DNA from: an uncultured Lachnospiraceae bacterium
GTDB taxonomy: Bacteria; Bacillota; Clostridia; Lachnospirales; Lachnospiraceae
Length of the DNA: 10,638 bases
Direction: 5' to 3'
Assembly: GCA_910586275.1 (NCBI GenBank)
Contig: CAJUIM010000126.1
Span: 1 to 10,638 of the forward strand
The translations under genes were made by a program, and so were the position numbers. Every line of letters begins with the position of its first letter. The stretch's first letter is position 1. Under the pieces are notes generated by a model, which saw nothing but the letters and a program-made list of their open reading frames with translations, had not been told where the DNA came from and did not search any database. Shown in pieces: positions 5,443 to 10,638 of the stretch.

Positions 5443-6101
5443 ATAATGATGTGAGAAATATGGTGAAAGATTCCTTGATTCTGTTTGCCATTACCTTAAT
5501 TGCCGGGCTGATTCTCGGCGTGGTATATCAGGTGACGAAAGAGCCGATTGCAGTGCAGAAGGAAAAGGCGAAGCAGGAGGCATGCAGGGAAGTTTTTGCG
5601 GATGCGGCAGGGTTTAAGGAAGCGGAACGGCAGGCACAGGCCGGGGAAGAGAACGGACAGGTGAGCGAGTACAATACGCCCACGGATGCTTCTTGGGCAG
5701 AGCAGGGCTTCGGAGGCGTGGATATCGGGGAAACGCTGATTGCCGAAGATGCCGGCGGCAATATGCTGGGATATGTGATTACGGTCATTGACCATGAAGG
5801 TTACGGCGGAGACATTCAGTTTATGATGGGAATCCGCAGCGACGGGACGCTGAACGGAATCTCCTTGCTGGCCATATCGGAAACGGCCGGCTTGGGCATG
5901 CGTGCCGAGGATGTGCTGAAGCCGCAGTTCGCAGGAAAGAGTGTGGAGAGTTTTGAATATGTGAAGGGCAATGCGGCGGCGGAAAATCAGATTGACGCCA
6001 TCAGCGGCGCAACCATCACTACCAATGCGCTGACCAACGGCGTAAATGCCGGGCTGTATTATTTCCGCACGGTATTGGGAGGAGGGAATGGCAATGAGTA
6101 A
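5439..6101 (+). CDS. rnfG: Rnf complex subunit RnfG, membrane-anchored FMN-binding subunit
   Basis: RnfG carries a covalent FMN on the outer face of the membrane and passes electrons within the Rnf complex; it is homologous to NqrC. The 220-residue product has one N-terminal membrane helix (about residues 11-31). A charged, Glu/Gln-rich region follows (35-75), then the FMN-binding domain with GYGGDIQFMMGI and SETAGLGMRAEDV. DAISGAT (186-192) is the flavinylation motif, predicting FMN on Thr192. ATG at 5439 overlaps the rnfD stop, and AGGAGG (5424-5429) lies nine nt upstream. Its last codons overlap the start of rnfE. Confidence 0.96.
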   Translation: MNNDVRNMVKDSLILFAITLIAGLILGVVYQVTKEPIAVQKEKAKQEACREVFADAAGFKEAERQAQAGEENGQVSEYNTPTDASWAEQGFGGVDIGETLIAEDAGGNMLGYVITVIDHEGYGGDIQFMMGIRSDGTLNGISLLAISETAGLGMRAEDVLKPQFAGKSVESFEYVKGNAAAENQIDAISGATITTNALTNGVNAGLYYFRTVLGGGNGNE

Positions 6102-6891
6102 GAACGGCAAAAGCAGTTATACGAGCGGCAGTTCCATGGAACGGCTGTATAACGGGCTGGTAAAGGAAAACCCTACTTTTGTGCTTATGCTCGGCATGTG
6201 CCCGACGCTGGCCGTTACCACTTCGGCAATGAACGGATTGGGCATGGGGCTGACGACCATGGTGGTATTGGCTCTGAGCAATATGATTATTTCGCTGCTT
6301 CGGAGCATCATTCCCGATAAGGTGAGGATTCCGGCTTTTATCGTAGTCATTGCGTCTTTCGTGACTATGGTGGAACTGCTGCTGGAGGGCTTTATTCCTG
6401 CGCTTTATGATGCCTTGGGATTATATATCCCTTTGATAGTGGTAAACTGCATTATTTTAGGAAGGGCGGAATCCTATGCTTCCAAAAATCCGGTGATTCC
6501 TTCCCTGTTTGACGGAATCGGCATGGGGCTTGGCTTTTCCTTTGCGCTGACCTGTATCGGCGCGGTGCGCGAACTGATCGGAGCCGGAGAACTTTTCGGG
6601 TTCCGAATTATGCCGGAGGCTTATGTGCCCTGTGCTATCTTCATTATGGCACCGGGGGCGTTTTTCGTGCTGGCTGCTCTGACGGCTATCCAAAATAAGA
6701 TCCGGATCAATGGAGAGAAAAAGGGCAAGGATATGTCCAAGATACAGTCCGGCTGCAACGAAGACTGCATGAACTGCAGGGAAGAAGGCTGCAGTCATAG
6801 GTTTTACGGCAGTTCCGTGAAGGAAAACGGGAAAGCGGGAAATGCCGGAGGGCAGGCAGTGAAGAGTACGGACGGAAAGGGGCGTGAGTAA
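6094..6891 (+). CDS. rnfE: Rnf complex subunit RnfE with a cysteine-rich C-terminal tail
   Basis: RnfE is a membrane subunit homologous to NqrD. Together with RnfA it holds a [2Fe-2S] cluster inside the membrane. The 265-residue product has about six hydrophobic helices and the two expected cysteines, in LGMCPTLAVT (Cys36) and VVNCIILGRAE (Cys119). After the last helix (about residue 200) a tail of about 65 residues begins with a basic segment (NKIRINGEKKGK), which suggests a cytoplasmic location. It then contains four cysteines, C-x3-C-x2-C-x4-C at 221-233, and a Gly/Lys-rich end. Enterobacterial RnfE lacks such a tail. I chose ATG 6094, seven nt after AGGAGGG (6080-6086). ATG 6088 is possible but only one base from that site. 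It overlaps rnfG by eight bases. Confidence 0.94.
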   Translation: MSKNGKSSYTSGSSMERLYNGLVKENPTFVLMLGMCPTLAVTTSAMNGLGMGLTTMVVLALSNMIISLLRSIIPDKVRIPAFIVVIASFVTMVELLLEGFIPALYDALGLYIPLIVVNCIILGRAESYASKNPVIPSLFDGIGMGLGFSFALTCIGAVRELIGAGELFGFRIMPEAYVPCAIFIMAPGAFFVLAALTAIQNKIRINGEKKGKDMSKIQSGCNEDCMNCREEGCSHRFYGSSVKENGKAGNAGGQAVKSTDGKGRE

Positions 6892-6892
6892 G

Positions 6893-7471
6893 ATGGTTAA
6901 AGAGCTGCTTATTATATTAATCAGTTCCTCCTTAGTGAATAATGTAGTGCTGAGCCAGTTTCTGGGGCTGTGCCCTTTTCTGGGAGTGTCCAAGAAGACG
7001 AATACGGCGGCGGGCATGGGCGTGGCGGTTATTTTTGTCATAACTTTGGCTTCGGCGGTGGCGGGAGTGATTTATAAGTTTGTGTTGGAGAAACTGGGCA
7101 TCACTTATCTGCAGACCATTGTATTTATCTTGGTTATTGCTGCCTTGGTGCAGTTTGTGGAGATGTTCCTGAAGAAATTCATGCCTTCCCTCTATCAGGC
7201 GCTGGGCGTATATCTGCCCCTGATTACGACTAACTGTGCGGTGCTGGGGATTGCACTGACCAACGTACAGAAAAAATACGGCATCCTGACAGGGATTGTC
7301 AACGGATTTGCAACCGCGGTGGGCTTTACGGTTTCCATCATCATTTTGGCCGGCATCCGCGAAAAAATGGAGTATAACGATATCCCCGAGTCTTTTAAAG
7401 GCATGCCGATCGTGCTTGTCACGGCAGGTCTGATGGCAATCGCATTCTGCGGTTTTTCGGGACTTTTGTAG
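6893..7471 (+). CDS. rnfA: Rnf complex subunit RnfA, integral membrane subunit
   Basis: RnfA is the membrane partner of RnfE, homologous to NqrE, with inverted topology relative to RnfE. The 192-residue product has six predicted helices. It carries the family motifs LVNNVVLSQFLGLCPFLGVSK (Cys27 within) and ITTNCAVLGIAL (Cys115), which supply its two ligands to the intramembrane [2Fe-2S] cluster. I chose ATG 6893 because it leaves 14 residues before VNN, the same as in E. coli RsxA as I recall it. A GTG at 6884 adds MSK and would overlap the rnfE stop. The purine-rich GGAAAGGGG at 6874-6882 can serve either start, so the choice is uncertain by three codons. rnfB begins 11 nt after the stop. 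Confidence 0.95.
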   Translation: MVKELLIILISSSLVNNVVLSQFLGLCPFLGVSKKTNTAAGMGVAVIFVITLASAVAGVIYKFVLEKLGITYLQTIVFILVIAALVQFVEMFLKKFMPSLYQALGVYLPLITTNCAVLGIALTNVQKKYGILTGIVNGFATAVGFTVSIIILAGIREKMEYNDIPESFKGMPIVLVTAGLMAIAFCGFSGLL

Positions 7472-7482
7472 GAGGTGGATGA

Positions 7483-8280
7483 ATGAGCGTGACAGGAGTA
7501 GTGACAGCCACCGCCATAGTGGGGGGCGTTGGGCTGTTCATAGGATTATTTTTAGGTCTGGCGGCCATTAAGTTCAAGGTGGAAGTGGACGAAAAAGAGG
7601 AAGCGGTTTTAAATGCGCTGCCCGGCAATAACTGCGGCGGCTGCGGATATCCGGGATGCTCCGGGCTGGCGGCGGCGATTGCCAAAGGGGAGGCCGCGGT
7701 GAATGCCTGCCCGGTAGGCGGTGAGCCGGTAGGGAAGGTGATTGCCGGCATTATGGGCGTGGAAGCCGGGGAGACGGTACGGAAAGTGGCCTTTGTAAAA
7801 TGTCAGGGAGACTGCGACAGGACTACGGCGGATTATGAATACCATGGGATAGAAGACTGCCGGATGCTGGCTTTTGTGCCAAACGGAGGGCCGAAATCAT
7901 GCAATTACGGCTGCCTTGGCTTCGGAAGCTGTGTGCAGGTATGTCCCTTTGATGCCGTCCATGTAGTGAACGGCGTGGCGGTAGTGGATAAGGAGGCGTG
8001 CAAAGCCTGCGGAAAATGCGTGGAAGTCTGCCCGAAACATTTAATCGAACTGATTCCCTACGATGCGCAATATGCGGTAGCCTGCAGTTCCAAGGACAAG
8101 GGACCGGTGGTCATGAAGGACTGCACGGCCGGCTGTATCGGCTGTCAGCTTTGCAAGAAGAACTGCCCTTCGGAGGCGGTGGGAGTAACAGAGTTTTTGG
8201 CTTCCATTGATTATGAGAAATGCACCGGATGCGGCACTTGTCTGGAGAAGTGCCCGAAGAAGTCAATTGTGAAGCATTAG
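7483..8280 (+). CDS. rnfB: Rnf complex subunit RnfB, polyferredoxin subunit
   Basis: RnfB is the entry point for electrons from reduced ferredoxin. The 265-residue product has one N-terminal membrane helix (about 7-28). The Fe-S domain CGGCGYPGC...CP follows (Cys51, 54, 59, 76). The cysteine-containing linker (Cys107, 111, 126) leads to four ferredoxin-type motifs, at 140-154 (CNYGCLGFGSCVQVC), 173-183 (CKACGKCVEVC), 214-228 (a C-x3-C-x2-C-type motif ending CKKNCP) and 247-257 (CTGCGTCLEKC). Five [4Fe-4S] clusters are therefore predicted at minimum. The ATG at 7483 follows GGAGGTG (7471-7477), which overlaps the rnfA stop codon. It is the last gene of the operon, and the C-terminus SIVKH ends directly after the final cluster. 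Confidence 0.97.
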   Translation: MSVTGVVTATAIVGGVGLFIGLFLGLAAIKFKVEVDEKEEAVLNALPGNNCGGCGYPGCSGLAAAIAKGEAAVNACPVGGEPVGKVIAGIMGVEAGETVRKVAFVKCQGDCDRTTADYEYHGIEDCRMLAFVPNGGPKSCNYGCLGFGSCVQVCPFDAVHVVNGVAVVDKEACKACGKCVEVCPKHLIELIPYDAQYAVACSSKDKGPVVMKDCTAGCIGCQLCKKNCPSEAVGVTEFLASIDYEKCTGCGTCLEKCPKKSIVKH

Positions 8281-8296
8281 AGTGTGTGTGAAGATT

Positions 8297-8361
8297 GCTT
8301 TCTGCCGGATGCCTGCCGGAATGCGGTGTCATGGCGTTGCGGCAGATATCCGGCAGAAAGC
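8297..8361. terminator. Long hairpin between convergent rnfB and apbE, possible terminator
   Basis: GCTTTCTGCCGGAT (8297-8310) and its exact reverse complement (8348-8361) form a 14-bp stem. Inside, CTGCCG (8313-8318) pairs with CGGCAG (8340-8345), and AATGC pairs with GCGTT (one G-T pair). The result is one long interrupted hairpin with a 9-nt loop. It is placed to end both rnfB and apbE transcripts. Neither side carries a clean T tract, however, so it may act as a 3' stabilising structure or be a separate palindromic repeat. Confidence 0.5.
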
Positions 8362-8375
8362 GTTTAAGATATTAT

Positions 8376-9368
8376 TTAAAACGTTTTCAGCCCGCCGGAA
8401 CGGAGGATTTCCCCTTCCGAGGTGATAAAAAGGGCTTCCGTGTCCGGCAGGGATTCAATCAGTTCCATGCCTTTTTCCGCCCCGAGGATGAAGCAGGCGG
8501 TGGAAAGCGCGTCTCCGTCCGTGGAGGAAGGGCATAATACGGTGACTTCAGACAGGTTATTCCATATGGGATAGCCTGTTTCCGTATCTAGGATGTGATG
8601 ATATATTTTTCCGTCTTTTAGAAAATAGCGTTCATAGTTTCCGGAGGAAACTACGGACAGATCCGTCACAGGAAGGACACAGGCAGTGGAGCCGTCTGCG
8701 GCAAACGGCTTCTGGATGCCGATCTGAAAAGGAACCCCGCCCGGCTTGCAGCCAATGGCTAGGACATTGCCTCCCAAGTTGATCAATGCGCTTGTAACTC
8801 CTTGGGAAACGAGATAGTCCTTGATTCTGTCTGCAATGTAGCCTTTGGCGATAAAGCCAAGATCCAGTTCCGCACCGGGGTCGTTCAGTGCCGCCCGGCT
8901 GCCTTCGATGGTAATGCGGCGGTAGTCCACATGGGCAAGGGCTTCGGTCAGTGAGGATGGGTCCGGGAGCATGGCGGCTTCCGGATCGGTAAAATTCCAG
9001 AGCCTGTTCACGCTGCCGATCGTGGGGTCTATCTTCCCGCCGGTAAGTTCCGCATAAGAAAGGGCTGTGCGGAGAAGCCGTAAGGTGTCCTCCTGCAATT
9101 CCACGGGTGCCCCGCCCGCATGGTTCAGTTTCCATACATCGCTGTTTTCTTTTGTTTTGCTCAGCATGTTTTCGTATGTTTCCGCCAAGGCGAAGCAATG
9201 CTCCAACAGTTCCGGCTTATCGGCATCATATAGGGTAATGCGGATGACCGTATCGAAATAGAATCCCTGCCGGCTGACCGGTTCCGGGTTCCGGGCGCAG
9301 GCAGTCAGAAATAGGGCGGATAGGATAAAGAAGAAACAGGAAGTATAGCGTGTTATTATGTGCTTCAT
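8376..9368 (-). CDS. apbE: ApbE-family FMN transferase, lipoprotein
   Basis: ApbE proteins use FAD and Mg2+ to attach FMN covalently to a Ser/Thr in the motif Dxx[ST]GA[ST] of target proteins outside the membrane. The 330-residue product starts with a lipoprotein signal, MKHIITRYTSCFFFILSA, with lipobox LTAC and lipid-anchored Cys24. Family motifs appear in order: GFYFDTVIRITLYD (35-48), LDLGFIAKGYIAD (168-180), ALINLGGNVLAIG (194-206), YHHILDTETGYPI (256-268) and the metal-site region TDGDALSTA (283-291). The start is ATG at 9368, ten nt after GAAGGAG (complement of 9379-9385). Extension upstream to 9518 has no ribosome binding site and would bury the signal peptide. It is convergent with the rnf operon, whose RnfD (DTYTGAT) and RnfG (DAISGAT) are its likely substrates. 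Confidence 0.95.
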   Translation of the reverse strand: MKHIITRYTSCFFFILSALFLTACARNPEPVSRQGFYFDTVIRITLYDADKPELLEHCFALAETYENMLSKTKENSDVWKLNHAGGAPVELQEDTLRLLRTALSYAELTGGKIDPTIGSVNRLWNFTDPEAAMLPDPSSLTEALAHVDYRRITIEGSRAALNDPGAELDLGFIAKGYIADRIKDYLVSQGVTSALINLGGNVLAIGCKPGGVPFQIGIQKPFAADGSTACVLPVTDLSVVSSGNYERYFLKDGKIYHHILDTETGYPIWNNLSEVTVLCPSSTDGDALSTACFILGAEKGMELIESLPDTEALFITSEGEILRSGGLKTF

Positions 9369-9417
9369 GGCATAAAAGCTCCTTCGTGCATAATGATTTA
9401 TCTTTCTTTCCGTATAT

Positions 9418-9446
9418 AGTATATAGAAGAATGCCGGGTTGGGCAA
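9418..9446 (-). promoter_or_regulatory. Probable promoter of apbE
   Basis: On the minus strand TTGCCC (complement of 9441-9446) and TATACT (complement of 9418-9423) are separated by 17 nt. They match consensus at four and five of six positions. Transcription would start near 9411 and give a leader of about 43 nt before the ATG at 9368. apbE thus appears to be expressed independently of the rnf operon. Confidence 0.6.
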
Positions 9447-9526
9447 TAGGAATGTCCGCAAAGAACGGGACGGCTTTTGGGCAGGCAATACGGAAACTGA
9501 TTTCCTTTGGGCATTCAATCAGGGAA

Positions 9527-9554
9527 TTGACTTTTGAAAAAGGAATGTTATAAT
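9527..9554 (+). promoter_or_regulatory. Probable sigma-A promoter of degV
   Basis: TTGACT (9527-9532) and a perfect TATAAT (9549-9554) are separated by 16 nt, the best promoter match in the window. Transcription would start near 9561, giving a leader of about 115 nt. The TTGACTTTTG string is shared with the ilvE promoter. The site is divergent to the apbE promoter about 80 bp away. Confidence 0.75.
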
Positions 9555-9643
9555 AAATTCGTAGCGGTAATTTGTGGATATAAAATAGTGTATGCTTAAA
9601 TTACGCCGCCTATTTTTTATGAGAATGTTGAGGAAAAGGAGAG

Positions 9644-9671
9644 GTATCCGTTTTCATTAGGATACAACGGA
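9644..9671 (+). promoter_or_regulatory. Two mutually exclusive small hairpins at the degV ribosome binding site
   Basis: GTATCC (9644-9649) can pair with GGATAC (9660-9665) around a 10-nt loop. TCCGTT (9647-9652) can instead pair with AACGGA (9666-9671), which would bury most of the GGAG at 9669-9672 preceding the GTG start at 9677. The two pairings share bases 9647-9649 and cannot coexist. Each stem is only six pairs, so regulatory meaning is speculative. Confidence 0.3.
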
Positions 9672-9676
9672 GTGAA

Positions 9677-10540
9677 GTGGCTAAAATCGCAATTGTAACG
9701 GACAGCAACAGCGGAATTACGCAGCAGCAGGCAAAGGATATGGGGATTCATGTGCTTCCCATGCCTTTTATGATTAAAGAAGAAACATATTTTGAAGATA
9801 TTAATCTGACGCAGGAAGAATTTTATGTGCGTTTGGCAAACGGGGATGATGTGGTGACCAGCCAGCCCTCACCGGAGTCGGTATTGGATTTGTGGGACGG
9901 GCTGCTGAAAGAATATGATGAAATTGTCCATATCCCTATGAGCAGCGGATTGTCCGGCTCCTGCCAAAGCGCGATTATGCTGGCGCAGGATTATGACGGA
10001 AAGGTACAGGTGGTGAATAATCAGCGGATTTCCGTTACCCAGAGGCAGTCGGCGCTGGATGCGCTGCAGCTGGCAGGCAGAGGGATGGATGCGCTGCAGA
10101 TTAAGGAATTTCTGGAAGGGGACAAGTTTAATTCCAGCATATATATTATGTTGGACACGCTGTACTATCTGAAAAAGGGCGGAAGGATTACTCCCGCTGC
10201 TGCTGCGCTGGGCACCCTTCTGAGACTGAAGCCGGTACTGCAGATTCAGGGAGACAAGCTGGATGCTTTTGCCAAGGCGAGGACTACAAATCAGGGGAAA
10301 TCCATTATGATCAATGCCATTCGGAATGATATGAACAACCGTTTCGGCGGTGCGGACAAGGATAACATATGGCTGCAGGTGGCATATACCTATAATAAGG
10401 AAGCCGCCTTGGCCCTGAAAGCGGAACTTGCGGAGGAATTTCCCGGTTTTGACATTCATATGGATCCGTTGTCGCTCAGCATTGCCTGCCATATCGGGCC
10501 TGGTTCCCTGGCAGTGGCTTGTACAAAGAAGATAGAATAG
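9677..10540 (+). CDS. degV: DegV-family fatty-acid-binding protein (FakB-like)
   Basis: DegV/FakB proteins hold a fatty acid in a buried pocket. In characterised systems they present it to the kinase FakA, which makes acyl-phosphate for lipid synthesis. The 287-residue product begins with the typical KIAIVTDSNSGIT. It carries the loop TSQPSPES (61-68), the ligand-head motif IPMSSGLSGSCQSA (86-99), LDTLYYLKKGGRIT in the middle, and LLRLKPVLQIQGDKL further on. The C-terminal half ends in a segment with HIGPGSLAVA. Length is normal for a single-domain member. The start is GTG at 9677, with GGAG (9669-9672) four nt upstream, which is rather close. No FakA gene is in the window, and clostridial genomes usually carry several DegV paralogues, so the exact ligand is unknown. 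Confidence 0.93.
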   Translation: MAKIAIVTDSNSGITQQQAKDMGIHVLPMPFMIKEETYFEDINLTQEEFYVRLANGDDVVTSQPSPESVLDLWDGLLKEYDEIVHIPMSSGLSGSCQSAIMLAQDYDGKVQVVNNQRISVTQRQSALDALQLAGRGMDALQIKEFLEGDKFNSSIYIMLDTLYYLKKGGRITPAAAALGTLLRLKPVLQIQGDKLDAFAKARTTNQGKSIMINAIRNDMNNRFGGADKDNIWLQVAYTYNKEAALALKAELAEEFPGFDIHMDPLSLSIACHIGPGSLAVACTKKIE

Positions 10541-10638
10541 GATTGGGAGAAGAAATGATATGATATTTCAGGACGCTGTCGGATGAATATTATCCCCCTT
10601 GGGAGCCACCAGTTTCCCGCTTCAGAGCCATCCGGAAA
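10541..10638. other. Unassigned window edge downstream of degV
   Basis: No complete gene is visible and no T-tract terminator follows degV within these bases. GGGAG at 10545-10549 precedes ATG 10555, but that frame stops after two codons. ATG 10560 gives eight codons. An ATG at 10583 stays open to the edge but has no ribosome binding site. CGGATG (10580-10585) and CATCCG (10629-10634) are a six-base inverted repeat enclosing GC-rich sequence, possibly the start of an intergenic repeat cut by the window end. Confidence 0.3.

Noticed and set aside
9369..9518. Longer ApbE beginning at 9518
   Set aside because: It would place 50 extra residues before a clear lipoprotein signal peptide. The ATG at 9368 has a good ribosome binding site and the apbE promoter lies within the extension.

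Overview
This window looks like chromosomal DNA from an anaerobic member of the Clostridia, most likely a Lachnospiraceae-type gut bacterium. The inference rests on the rnfCDGEAB gene order, strong AGGAGG-type ribosome binding sites, TTGACT/TATAAT promoters, a DegV-family protein and moderate GC content. No taxonomic marker such as rRNA is present, so this is not proven.

Layout. At 65-1183 a type II branched-chain aminotransferase (ilvE) sits behind its own promoter and an 18-bp perfect palindrome. A bidirectional terminator (1220-1252) separates it from a leftward YprB-like DEDD exonuclease (1280-2392). A gene-free stretch of about 780 bp (2393-3173) follows. It holds two inverted copies of a structured repeat and then the leader of the rnf operon. 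The rnf operon rnfC-D-G-E-A-B runs from 3174 to 8280 with tight spacing or overlaps. A long hairpin (8297-8361) lies in the gap to the convergent apbE lipoprotein gene (8376-9368). A divergent promoter region then serves apbE leftward and a DegV-family fatty-acid-binding protein rightward (9677-10540). The last 98 bases hold no gene I can support.

How the genes work together. RnfCDGEAB forms the membrane ion-pumping ferredoxin:NAD+ oxidoreductase. RnfD and RnfG both carry the Dxx[ST]GAT motif to which FMN is covalently attached, and the adjacent ApbE is the family that performs this attachment outside the membrane. Operon and modifying enzyme therefore form one functional unit. The aminotransferase, exonuclease and DegV protein are ordinary chromosomal neighbours with no evident link to Rnf.

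The most unusual part is the repeat pair at 2428-2576 and 2786-2963. The copies share a 35-bp identical core and conserved outer flanks. Their long terminal stems differ in sequence but remain paired: I count nine positions where both partners changed together. Copy 1 also lies between a plausible promoter and a plausible intrinsic terminator on the same strand. It is therefore a candidate for an undescribed small structured RNA of about 200 nt, or for a mobile palindromic element.
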